This document shows positions 34,619 to 44,489 of a stretch of 64,000 nucleotides of DNA, piece after piece. The notes under the pieces are model-generated. The model was not told the DNA's origin. It worked only from the letters and a program-made list of their open reading frames with translations, and did not search any database. The DNA lies in the NCBI GenBank assembly GCA_029851415.1, contig CM056744.1:61994172-62058171 (forward strand), given 5' to 3'. The DNA is from Eretmocerus hayati. Taxonomy: Eukaryota; Arthropoda; Insecta; Hymenoptera; Aphelinidae. The position numbers and the translations under genes are program-made. Position 1 is the first letter of the stretch; each line of letters starts with the position of its first letter.

Positions 34619-36286
34619 ATGGTCCGCAGTAAGGAACGGGCTGATGATGCCCCGGATCCGGATTGGGCGGAACTGGGTAAACCGATGGACGGAATAATCT
34701 CTCGAGATCCGCGCTACGTAGCGATAGTGGAATTGGTAGTTCATCTGAGTTTCGCGGGTTTAATCGAACGATTGAATGAAGAGGGCCTCAGTGACCCCGA
34801 AACGCGATTGACTCTCCACAATAGGCTGATCCGTTACGATATTCAGACAGTGAATCCGGAAGAGGAAACTCCGTGGGACCCAGTAGAAGACGAGCGAGCA
34901 CCAGGCGGCGCGCCTCTAACGCTGGATGCCTTGGGATGGCTTCAGCAAAGAGAAGACGACGAATGGGGAGAAAACGAAGAGGATGAGTACAAGGACGGTG
35001 GTGAGGCTGACGCTCTGCGATCATTAGTGGCCGCTTCGACCACAGCAGTCACCCAGTCGTCTGCGACAACCACCACCGCCAGTACTTAGAGTACCACCAC
35101 GACGCTAACCAGCGGATGTAGCGGGCCGATAGCGACACCGGGGCCGGCGCCGCACATGCCACACACTGGAGTGACGGCGGCGGCAGAGGCATTCCGCCAG
35201 ATGTTTCAAGGTATACCGTACGCCTCATGGGCGAACGCCATGGTACCTCCTTCTTTAATGGAATGTTGGACCTTCTCACTTATATGGAATCCTCCGATGA
35301 CTCCGCCATCCTTCCCGTCAGCTCAGGTCCACGAGATACGAGATCCGGGGACAGAGACGGACGCTGGAGCGAGAGCAAGCAACTCCGAGGATGATGCTAG
35401 GGCCTATGAGGTCTATACGAACACCCAATGGGATCGGTTGAACGCATTCCGATACCCACAACGGTCAGTCCCAACGACTCCTGCAACCGAGTATACAAAT
35501 GCCCACGTCAACCAGCCTCAACAATACGCGGGCGAAACACATCATGGACGCCCTCGCGATGAGCGCAGAGAGCAAGTGCGCACCACACTGCCAATGGGAG
35601 GTGAGACTCCGACGGGGTGTCACTCATCGCAACCCGCACCTCACGCCACTGGGAACGCCAACACCCAAGCTCGACCATCTCGGAACCCTTGTCACGAGTG
35701 GTATTCCGGATCGTCGAGCAGTGATGAATGGACACCGCATACGCTCACGCCTCGACAGCAGCGTTCAAGAAGTCGATCGTCACGCTCCCGGAAACAAGAC
35801 AAAGAGTCGAGCAGAACGCTCCAAGTAATGAAGACGTTAACGAGTTGGAAAATCTCGTTCGATGGTGACCCCAGAGCGAGTCGAGAAAAAGCAGAGGAAT
35901 TCCTCGTCTCCATCAAAGAATGTATGGAGACTCTCGAACTCTTCGACGCAGAGGTTTTGACAGCGATGCCAAGTGTTTTGACGGGCCGCGCTCGAGCGTG
36001 GTATCGCACGCATCGGTGGAGCATGACCTGTTGGCACGATTTCAAACAGCTGTTCCGAGATCAATATGTGGGACACTAGGACTACCAAGATCTCATAGAT
36101 GAGCTCTTTCGCCGCACGCAAGGGGAAACTGAGGAGATTGCTCCTTATCTAACATGCATACGCCAGATTTTTTCGCACTTCAAGCACCCGCCGTCAGAAC
36201 AACAAGTATCCGGGATTGTGTCCCGGAATTTGAGACCAGACTCACGCCGATACCTAGATACGAGAGAGGTGAGAACTCGCATTTGA
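34619..36286 (+). pseudogene. Retrotransposon gag-like gene, right arm copy, two in-frame amber stops
   Basis: A single frame from ATG at 34,619 to TGA at 36,284-36,286, with TAG at 35,087-35,089 and 36,077-36,079 as the only interruptions. Domain order matches the left copy: an acidic N-terminal segment, a Thr/Pro-rich linker, an Arg/Ser patch near 35,755-35,800 and the gag-type helical block ending near 36,076. It points away from the palindrome centre, so the two gag copies diverge. The stops are shared with the left copy, so they predate the duplication or were copied with it. Readthrough of UAG is conceivable, since two UAG codons and no other lesions occur, but simple mutation is the default. 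No polymerase gene is attached. Confidence 0.78.
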
Positions 36287-36754
36287 GCTATGATCCAGGC
36301 TACCGTATTTTAGAGGACACGTATGAAAGGGGTTCAGTATTTTTTTAACCGTCGGCTGTCCCTGTGAGGTGCATTACATTCCAGGCCTCCTTCATGAGTA
36401 CGCCACGCGCGTAATTCAAAGTTTTCCGGGCTCAGAGTGACATTTGTTGGTAGTCAAGATGTGCCAGTTACCGACCGTGCACATAGCGCCAGTTTTGGCG
36501 CGCGCGTTGCTCCGCAACAGCCAAGCAATATGGCCGTCGGGTTCAACTCACCCCACAGCACCAGCTACGCGCGCGTCGTGTATTTTTCGCTCGAGTTTGT
36601 TCCATGGATCAGAATCAACTACGTATAATTTTCGGTTATATACGTTGTTGCCTCCTCTGATTTTGCGTTCGTACAGCCAACTATCACATTTTTGATAGGC
36701 GTGCAGAAGAAGAACGAAAAAGTGCCATAATAATTTCTTTACTAATCAATCATT

Positions 36755-37116
36755 GCAAAAAATGCAAAAAATGATCTTGTCTTAAAAAAAAATCTAGAGG
36801 ACGCAATTTATGATGAAATGAGCTGAAAATTCAACTGAGTTATCTCAAGATCAAGTAGATACGAGGAAAAAATAGTGCAGTGGTCGATCTTCCAAGGGAG
36901 GTCTTCATTCTGGCATATTAGGTAAGAATAAAACTTCTCAATTCATGCATCGAAATATATCAGAATAAATACCTTTTTTCAAGATCCACCATCGCGCTAT
37001 TCTTTCCTTCAATTAACCCCATCTTAAGATGACTCAGTTGAATTTTCAGCCCAATTCATCGAAAATTGCGCCCTCTAGAATTTTTTAGTGAAAAAAGTGA
37101 TTTTTTGCATTCTTTG
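36755..37116. repeat. Short inverted repeat, arms about 95 bp
   Basis: Left arm 36,755-36,850 and right arm 37,021-37,116 pair through blocks such as GCTGAAAATTCAACTGAGT. The 170-bp loop has no reading frame. The flanking DNA (36,591-36,754 and 37,117-37,628) shows nothing recognisable. A small decayed foldback element is the likeliest explanation. Confidence 0.7.
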
Positions 37117-37628
37117 GACATTTTTATTTTTTGGAATTTTTCATTTGATCTTGGAAATTATCTGGATACATTAGTCCATCAAAGATATATCAAAGAAGCT
37201 ACAGAATAATTTTGAAGCCGAAAGATTGATTATTGGAGCCACGGCATCGATTTTTCGGCTGGAGTGCAATGAACCCCAGTCAGCCAGCTATGTTATTTGG
37301 CGGAGCGGCGCCAGCTAAGGATTAAACACCATTCATGTTCTTGGCAAGTCAAATTGCCATGGAAGATGATCATTGAGGATATCTTTTGAGCGGATATAAG
37401 TCGGTGGGAATTGGAATTGGAACAATCGTGGGCCCTACTAGTGAACATAATCATCAGAACCATCGCAGTGTAAGTGTTAGTTCTGAACGACTCAATGACC
37501 TAACTCCGAGATCAATGAAATAGTATTCCGCGACAGGTTTATTTGGTTGTAGCTCGCTTTTGAGCATTCGGTTCTCGGGCCGAGCCCCAGGCTAGGGTCG
37601 AAATAATTAGTCGGGAGAGGGAAACGAC

Positions 37629-38776
37629 TATGCACGGATCTCTAGAACTAGGTGTAAATCCATGGTGCAGACCACCCAAGGGATTAATGTGCGATATCAA
37701 TTCTGGTCCCTGTAGGATCATTTTCCAGCTAGTGTAGAAATCGCCACTTGGGCCGTTTTTCAATCAAGTCCAAGAAACGTGTTTTTTCGCGACCTTCCAC
37801 CTCTTACGCTCTATAGCTCGAACGGGAAGCGTTTTTTTGAAAAATGTGTAGAGACCTTTTTTGTAGATCCGAAGAAATTGACGGAGAATATGTCCTCATC
37901 CAATCCCGTGAGACTTACCTGTTCGAGAAATTAGAGTTTTTTTCGCGAGAAATTATATTCTTCCCGCTCTCTCGGTCCACAGCTCGAACGAGTCGCATTT
38001 TTTCGAGAAATGTGTACAGACCTTTTTTGTAGATCTTGGAAAATTGAGGAAGAATGTGTCCTTGTCTCATCTCGTAAGACTCATTTGTTGGACATATGAG
38101 AGGTTTTTCCACCAGAGATCGTATTTCCCTCGTAATTTTCCTCTGTTTTATAGATATAACTATAAAATAATGTTTTCCATCGGAAGTTCATAGCTCATAG
38201 AAAGTTGTCCTATAGGAATATCGATGGAACACATTATTTTATGATTATGTCTGTGAACAGAGGAAAATTACGGGGGAAATAAGATCTCTGATAGAAAAAT
38301 CTCTCATATGTCCAACAAATGAGTCTTACGGGATGAGACAAGGACATATTCTTCCTCAATTTTTCAAGATCTACAAAAACGGTCTCTATACATTTTTTCG
38401 AAAAAATGCGTCCCGCTCGAGCTGTGGGTCGAGAGAGCGGGAGAAATATAATTTTTCGAGAAAAAATCTCTAATTTCTCCAACAGGTGAGTCTCACGGGA
38501 TTGGATAAGGACATATCATTCGTTAATTTCTTCAGATCTACGAAAAAGGTCTCTACACATTTAAAAAAAAAACGCGTCCCGTTCGAGCTATACAGCGTAA
38601 GGGGTCGAAAGGTCGCGAAAAAACACGTTTTTTGGACTTTATTAAAAAACGGCCCAAGTGACAATTTCTATACTAGCTGGAGAATGATCCCACAGGGGCC
38701 AGAATTGATATCGCACATTAATCCCTTGGGTGGTCTGCACCATGGATTTAGACCTAGTTCTAGAGACCCGTGTATG
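37629..38776. repeat. 1.15-kb inverted repeat with an internal direct duplication in each arm
   Basis: Left arm 37,629-38,183 pairs with right arm 38,220-38,776 around a ~36-bp loop. Outer blocks include CTAGAACTAGG and GGTGGTCTGCACCATGGAT. Within each arm a roughly 160-bp module occurs twice in tandem (left: from about 37,809 and 37,970), marked by AGCTCGAACG, GTGTAGAGACCTTTTTTGTA and the CTCGTAAGACTCAT/CCCGTGAGACTTAC block. Arms have diverged by many substitutions. No protein is recognised. This is probably a non-autonomous foldback DNA element. Confidence 0.82.
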
Positions 38777-39569
38777 AGCGAGGCGTGAATACTATTTCTT
38801 GCAATTTTCTGGACATTCAAACACAGAGAATTTGAGGGAAGATATATGACGTAGCAAGGAAGAATCGGAAAATTGAGAATGATACCTTTGTTGATCAATC
38901 TTCTATGACTTCGTCATCAACCGCGCGTTCTTCGGACGCACTATATTTTTTTGTTCGTCACCGATTGCGAGAAAGTATAATTTCCTCTTGAATTGGTACT
39001 CAAATTCTCTCAAGAATATGACTCAAAACAGTCAAGTGACACTAGAATTTGTATTGAGTGGGACTTTATTGACAGATTCACGCGTGATAAATGGCTGGTC
39101 GCAATCGAAACATGTAAACTTTGATAACAAAAATGATGGATTCACGGTTCACTGACTCACGCTGTTTCTACGGTCTTACCGACTAGATAATGCCATAATT
39201 CCATCACCATCAATTTCGGGGAAAGCTGAATTCTCCAGATGAGTATCCAAATCTTCCACGAAGATGTTCCCTGAAGAGAAAGTTGTTCCTCTTATCTGTT
39301 TTGTGCATAAACTTGCTGATGGACTCGTGAAAGGCTAGATTTGACATGCTTGCGGAGATCAGCGTCATGGGGCGTCATGCGAGTCATCGAGCGCCATGCT
39401 ACAATACTCGGCTGATGGAATAAGCATCACGCTGGGACGAGACGCGCATGACCTTCTCTCGTCATATACATGACGCTCAAGCAAGGCGTGAAATGATTCA
39501 TTCTGGACGATTTTCGATTTCGATCCTCTAATTCCACTGAGCACCAGGATTTTTGAAATATCCCTCCAA
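38777..39569. other. Non-coding stretch, nothing recognised
   Basis: AT-rich DNA with no open frame of note, no repeat structure beyond short CGTCATG motifs near 39,365-39,395, and no similarity I recognise. Confidence 0.5.
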
Positions 39570-40356
39570 GGTTCTTCACACTGTGAACTTTATCCTTAAA
39601 TTCGCTGGTAGGAGCATTTTCTATCACCCCGTAGATCTTCGCGATGTATGAAATGGAGAGGAGGGACTTGGCACCTCTCGTTGTGGAACACCCTCGTGGG
39701 TTCTTGGATTCAAGTCACCCAGAGAATCAGTATCAATGTTTCTTCCATACATCAAGAACTTTACAAAACGTATCTGTTGGATAGGGCATCCATTTTTTGC
39801 CACAATCTCTAGAAGTATTTCTATATTAACATTATGGAATACACTAGTTACATCCAAAAATGAGCCAAAACATGTTGTTCCGCCTAGAACCCTTCATCAA
39901 TGAATAGAGTCAAATTCACAAGGTTATGGGTACAAGACTGGCCTTTTCGGAAACCCGATTGCGTTGGCGGTATCCAGTGTTCAGTTTCTGCATGAAGTTG
40001 TAGACAATTTTCCACTAATGTCTCGAATTTCTCGCTTATGCACGAGTCGAGGCTTATTGGTCTAACGCTGGTGCCATCTGATTTTTTGATGAAATGAATA
40101 AAGCTTTCAGTTGAATTTTTTGGATAGTCCCTGAAGGCGTACATTTCATTGAAAGAGTCAAGTGAAATCAGTTTGTACTTGAGTGGCATTCGTTTCAATA
40201 CTACATAATAGATCCCATCGATCCCTGGGGAGGATTCAGTATTCTTTGACTGCAATGCAATATTGAATTCGCCGAATTGGAAGGAGCTACTAAAAAACTT
40301 ATTCTCTTTGCAGTTGGGCACCCAACCAGAATCAGTAGGGACCCAAGGGGAGCTCA
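39570..40356 (-). pseudogene. Jockey-like LINE (element E): reverse transcriptase fragment
   Basis: Minus-strand frames encode the fingers and first palm part of a LINE reverse transcriptase: SSPGIDGIYYVVLKRMP, a FIHFIKKSDGTSVRPISLDS block, QSGFRKGQSCTHNLV, then after a stop at 39,884 and a shift DVTSVFHNVN and GVPQ near 39,690. After another frameshift the frame continues as IAKIYGVIENAPTSEF and fades near 39,570. The YADD box and thumb are missing, so the element is 3'-truncated or deleted here. It is upstream-continuous with 40,705-41,290 once the insertion at 40,357-40,693 is removed. Confidence 0.75.
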
Positions 40357-40693
40357 TTTTTTTATTTATTCATTTTTATTAATGCATTCAATACCCCAAT
40401 CGAGGATTATAAACAATACAAAAAGAAACACTAACTACAATTTCGTCTTAATGACTAATATCACATACTGAAATCCTACATATTCACACTTTGAGATCAC
40501 AATCTTCCGAAAATTCCATGATAACAGTGCATGCTTATATACATGGTTCCTCTATAAGCAATTCAACTCTTAGGGGTAATAACCCATGTATCTTGCGTTA
40601 ATCTTTCATCAGGGACATTCTTTGGGTTTCATATAGACTACACTGCCACAACACATGGTTTATATTCTCCTCTCCTTGTCTACATTGACACAC
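40357..40693 (-). mobile_element. 5'-truncated LINE tail inserted into element E, with 11-bp target duplication
   Basis: AGGGGAGCTCA occurs on both sides (40,346-40,356 and 40,694-40,704). On the minus strand the insert starts inside the C-terminal zinc-finger region of another LINE ORF2 (GEENINHVLWQC, LYETQRMSLMKD), continues through a 3' untranslated region, and ends in an AATAAA/ATGAATAAATAAAAA tail at 40,357. This is the classic product of target-primed reverse transcription. Confidence 0.8.
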
Positions 40694-40704
40694 AGGGGAG
40701 CTCA

Positions 40705-41290
40705 ACTTATCGCCCGCTGCATCCAAGATCTTTTCTTCGCTATCGAGAGAATTTGCTTATCTTACTTATCTTTGGAAATTTCAGCTGTATTCCAAACGTG
40801 ACTCTTATCTACTCGAAAGTTGATTGTTTCCGCAAATGCTCTGAAACTCTCGTTCTTTTTTGAGTGTTTTCCTGGATATAGCTACTCGTTTTTTATACTG
40901 GATATGATCTACTACTTTTTTGGTGAGATTCCATTTCAAGTTAGCTACCTCTCGTAACCGAATCACACGATAACACTCGGAATCCCACCACCTGACTGGG
41001 CTCTCCCATTTTTTCGCATTTTCCATTTGTTATGCTCTTTTCTTGGAGTGTTCAAACGAACTGCTCCAGACACAATTGATATGAAAGTACTGTACTTTCC
41101 ACTAGCACTAGCCTTACTAAATTCAGCACTTAACAAAGTATCGTATTGCCTTTTCATTTTGATTTGAAAATTCCTCCCAGTTTGTGCGCTTTGATTTGAT
41201 TTTGACCGTTCTCTTGAAGTAGCTATTCCGTGCAATATGAATAGTTGAGAGGATAGGATAATGATCCGAGTCGTATTAGTACATTACTGG
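40705..41290 (-). pseudogene. Element E: end of endonuclease domain and linker to reverse transcriptase
   Basis: At the upstream end the minus strand encodes the last endonuclease motif (DSDHYPILSTIHI, near 41,230-41,272). It then reads a linker with typical features of jockey-type ORF2 (RTNWEEFSNQ, WWDSECYRVIRLREVANLK). Several frameshifts occur. It joins the reverse transcriptase fragment across the insertion at 40,357-40,693. Confidence 0.72.
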
Positions 41291-42299
41291 ACCAGTCAGG
41301 GAAGTTGGATTTTCGTGATTGCGTGGTGATAATGCCGAGGCGAAACCGAGGCATTGATATCACACTGTCATGGACATCCCACTTCTCTGCCGAGTGCTGT
41401 ATACTATTTTTTCTCCTCTCGAAAGAATGTCGAAAATTTATTTATTAGTACAAAGATACGTTCAACTTCACTTCTCCAGTTGTTTACAGATTGATTGAAG
41501 GGTCGGGCTGTACAAGCAGACGACCTCACAGCTTTTACTTACTGCTTTCGCATACTTGTGACGTGATGTACTCGTCCGCCCGACTTTTGCAAAAGTGAGG
41601 CGTCAGCTGAGCTTTTGCTGGTCGGGGCGGACGTAAGCAAAAAAATAATAAAGTGAAATGTGTTGTGGGTGAAAGCTGAATGATATATTATCACATGATT
41701 CAATTTGGGCCTTGAATTCGATACAAAGATGTGTCCGCACTAAGTCATCGTGGCCCTAAGCTCTTGTCACTGACAATGAGTATTTTGTGTGCCTTGTCAA
41801 TTTGTATCATGGAGCATCAGAAATCCTGCTCTATGGTCGGCTTCTGAGAGCTTTCTGTTCAAGCAGCAGTATTTATAAAAGGATACCGCCTGTCAAGTGT
41901 ACACAAATCACAAATAACCATATTGATAGACATAACCTCGATAGGTTATGTTTCGCATGCGTGTCTCCTCATGCGCTCTCAAAACCGCAAAACAGCGCAG
42001 GCAGCGAAAGATGCAGCATAAATTGACAGCCAATTAGAGCGTGAGTTGACCCGTGCCGGCAGCAAAAGTCGAGCTTTCGTGACCAAAACGAGTCGCGGAA
42101 GGCGTGCCGGGAGGAGGAAAATTAACTTACATACCTTTGTCTCAATTTTATCAGCGAGATTCTGCGTTTACATGATCAAATCTAGATTTGAGAATGTTTC
42201 GCGACTGAAATTGACTCGAGTTTTCGATTCAGAATTATGTATATGCAAATTCTTATTCAGTACCGAGTCTGAAAGTCATATACCATTAGGATCATAATT
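41291..42299. other. About 1 kb of unrecognised DNA inside the endonuclease of element E
   Basis: It separates GDFNSHH (near 42,330) from SDHYPI (near 41,265), two endonuclease motifs that are normally about 50-80 residues apart, so most of it is inserted DNA. Open frames at 41,787-42,026 and 42,046-42,297 have no recognisable domain. I could not find a target duplication or terminal repeats. Confidence 0.5.
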
Positions 42300-42599
42300 C
42301 ACTCGACACTTTCAGTAGCTGTGATGAGAATTGAAGTCTCCGATCAGCAGGCTGTGATTATTTTCATTACGATGTTTATAATTGAATCCCAAACCTCTTG
42401 AGACAACGTTGGGCTAGGTGGCCTGTAGCGAGCAATGATATCAATCATTGGATTCATGTTAGTCATTCTGATACCACATAGTTCCACCAACTCTTTCTCC
42501 AGGTTGATCCCGGCGAAACGTGGTGAATCTTGTCACATTCAAAAACTTGAGCTCACCGGCTGGAAGCCACGTTTCCACACACACAAATACATCTATATC

Positions 42600-43224
42600 G
42601 AGCGTCCATTGGCTTAGTCGTTAGAGGCCTTGTGCCTTGAGCGGGCTGGAACAATGCACTCGAGGAGGCGTGGGTTCGAATCCCGGTAGGGTCACTTGGG
42701 ATTTTTTTTTCCGAGTAACTCAATCGAGAACGTGAATCCTTGCGTTCCGACAAAAAAAATTAATAAAATGCCTTGAGTGCTGAGCGCTCGGCCAAAAATT
42801 CGAAAGAACGATTGGGCTTCGATGAGGGTTGGTGGTATCCTCCAGCAGCCGTGTCGAGCGTTGAGCTTCGCTATGACTGTCATTGGCAGTCCAGAAGTAT
42901 CAGCGGAGAGTCCGAATGGCTGGCATAGAATTGATGGAACCACTGACACTTGTCGAGTCTGATTAAGGCGGTGAGTATGGGCCTGCATAAAATGCAGATC
43001 ATACTCGAAAAACGCCGCGGTGGTGCTTGAATTCTCGTAGCAACTCTCTGGTAGAGTCCGCTCGAAAGTTCGCACTCACCTGATAGGAAACATTGGAAAA
43101 ACGACTAAAAACTGAAAAAATGACTACAAACTGGAAACATGACAATGGCCTCCACGCCAAGGCGGTGGGGGTAACACGTAAAAGCTCGAAAGAGTATACG
43201 TTGGAAACAAATACAATACAATAC
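42600..43224 (+). mobile_element. 625-bp tRNA-headed SINE-like element with 14-bp target duplication
   Basis: It is flanked by identical AATACATCTATATC (42,586-42,599 and 43,225-43,238). The 5' end is tRNA-like, with a perfect A box (TGGCTTAGTCG, 42,610-42,620) and B box (GGTTCGAATCC, 42,673-42,683). The body is unrelated to tRNA and the 3' end is an ATACA repeat tail. Removing it restores the endonuclease frame of element E. Such elements are transcribed by RNA polymerase III and mobilised by a partner LINE (family knowledge). The length is above the usual 150-500 bp. The T9 run at 42,702-42,710 could terminate most transcripts early, so the 3' part may be a fused non-tRNA piece. Confidence 0.8.
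42610..42683 (+). promoter_or_regulatory. Internal RNA polymerase III promoter (A and B boxes) of the SINE
   Basis: The A box at 42,610-42,620 matches TRGYNNARNNG fully, and the B box at 42,673-42,683 matches GGTTCGANTCC fully. Their separation of 52 bp suits a tRNA with a long variable arm (Leu/Ser type). The acceptor stem does not pair, so it is not a functional tRNA gene. Confidence 0.75.
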
Positions 43225-43468
43225 AATACATCTATATCTCGAAAAAGCATCGGTAGTTCCTCTCTTGGACGAGAGATACTACCAGCATTCCAGAAGAGAA
43301 TTTTGCAATTACCTTCCATTACTAGCGTATAGATTCGGTTTCGGTTTCGCAATCGTTTTCGGAACCTACTGCTTCATCATCAGTGCCAGCTGTAGATGAT
43401 CCCAATTCTCTCTCTGTGCGAAACAATCGATTTTCAAGTCTTGGAAGTTTTATTTCAGTAGATCTATC

Positions 43469-44464
43469 TTAAACAATAGAGTACACATCATTGATAAGTT
43501 TGACGATGATGTCTCTATTGATTTCATTCGATTTTATTCCATCAAGAAGCACTAGATTTTGGCCTTGTATCAGTTCCACAAAGTGAGGAAATGTTGGTAT
43601 CCCCCGGATCACTTTATCTTCGATCATACTCCCAGCAGGAAGAAGTACTCCTCGTACTGGTGTAGCTTGCTTGGGAGTTCGACTTTCGATTTTGCGCTCT
43701 TTCTTGTTCGGTTCCGTGGATGCCGTGATCTCAGATGCTGCGCTCTCAGCGTCATGTACCTGCATTCCAACTTCGACAATCCAGGGTAATTCAGATATGG
43801 CTTCTTCAGTATGAGGTTCTTCAGATGTTTCACCCTCTGAGATAGAGAGAGATCTTCTCATATTCAATTGATCAGGAACTTGCTGTGTATTTATATTCTC
43901 GGTGTCCAAAATATTTGGTTGCGAGACATTAGTTTCATCATTGTTTACATTCACACTTGGGCAGGACTTGGGGATATGTCCGTTCTGTTTACATATGAAA
44001 TTTATCATAGATTCTGTAGACGGGTAACACCGGTTGTGCGAGTTGCCGAAGCATACTTGAATACTCTCTGGTACGCGGCGTTCGTCTTCCTCTGTCACAT
44101 AGAATTGCCGCCTAAATGACGATATGTGCGCTCTTCTTGATTGCGTCAGACCATCTCTGATGTAGCTCACATTAGACATGATACTGCTTCCAATTTCCCT
44201 CATTGCCTCCGTAATTGAAACATGTGGAATGTTTGGATAAATGGTGGATATCACAACACTTCTATTATTATTGATCAGTGGTTTGATTCTCGGAGAATGA
44301 ACTTTCACTTCAACAACTTTGTTTCTCAACTGATTCCCAAGGTCTTTACTCGATGAATACATCCATGCTCTAGCACCAGCAATTTTCGAGACAGCACGAA
44401 TATCTTTAACATCCATCATCACTTCAAGACCGTCGATGTAACCGTCATTCGTTAAACAATCCAC
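43469..44464 (-). CDS. Element E: LINE ORF1 (Gag-like) protein, 331 codons, open
   Basis: A 331-codon minus-strand frame lies just upstream of the endonuclease of element E, in the correct order for LINE ORF1. It has a fold region with conserved-looking blocks (ARAWMYSSSKDLGNQLRNKV; TIYPNIPHVSITEAM) and ends that region with degenerate zinc knuckles (VCFGNSHNRC; FICKQNGHIPKSCP, where the first Cys of a CCHC is Asn). The tail is polar, Ser/Glu/Thr rich. ORF1 proteins bind element RNA (family knowledge). The ORF2 parts of this copy are ruined, so it is a relic that happens to have kept this frame. The start ATG at 44,464 may not be the original one. Confidence 0.65.
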   Translation of the reverse strand: MDCLTNDGYIDGLEVMMDVKDIRAVSKIAGARAWMYSSSKDLGNQLRNKVVEVKVHSPRIKPLINNNRSVVISTIYPNIPHVSITEAMREIGSSIMSNVSYIRDGLTQSRRAHISSFRRQFYVTEEDERRVPESIQVCFGNSHNRCYPSTESMINFICKQNGHIPKSCPSVNVNNDETNVSQPNILDTENINTQQVPDQLNMRRSLSISEGETSEEPHTEEAISELPWIVEVGMQVHDAESAASEITASTEPNKKERKIESRTPKQATPVRGVLLPAGSMIEDKVIRGIPTFPHFVELIQGQNLVLLDGIKSNEINRDIIVKLINDVYSIV

Positions 44465-44489
44465 TGAATCTATAACAATTGAGGGGGTG

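Larger units (their letters stand above)
29147..36590. repeat. Foldback structure P2: 7.4-kb palindrome with 3.59-kb arms and a 271-bp loop
   Basis: Left arm 29,147-32,731 and right arm 33,003-36,590 are near-perfect reverse complements, centred at about 32,867. Outer ends read CGAAAAATACACGACGCGCG inward. Differences are few but real (T7 versus A5 near 36,344 and 29,394; codon changes near 36,170 versus 29,565; single-base changes near 31,400 and 34,320). Each arm carries, from the centre outward, the P1-type foldback sequence, a CA/TATG microsatellite (31,934-31,968; 33,768-33,802), AT-rich DNA, a 122-bp tandem repeat and a broken gag gene. No LTR pair, protease or polymerase is visible. 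Regions 31,461-32,150 and 33,591-34,276 contain no gene. Confidence 0.92.
42300..43352 (-). pseudogene. Element E: APE-type endonuclease N-terminal part, split by a SINE
   Basis: The minus strand from 43,352 encodes the endonuclease start (KILFWNAGSISRPREELPML, FRDIDV). The frame then runs into inserted DNA at 43,224. If 42,600-43,224 and one target duplication are removed, the frame continues directly with a VETWLP motif, as expected for this domain. Further on come RYRPPSPTLSQEVWDSI and, after a frameshift, IGDFNSHH near 42,330. Premature stops occur after 42,470 and near 42,308. The endonuclease would nick the genomic target; this copy is dead. Confidence 0.78.

Noticed and set aside
29147..36590. 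Palindrome as a pure assembly or sequencing artefact
   Set aside because: The arms differ by scattered substitutions and indels, including changes within the gag frame. An artefact from a single molecule would be identical. It is still listed for checking with raw reads.
42600..42710. Functional tRNA gene (Leu/Ser type)
   Set aside because: A and B boxes are perfect but the acceptor stem does not pair, and the sequence is the head of a discrete inserted element with target duplications.
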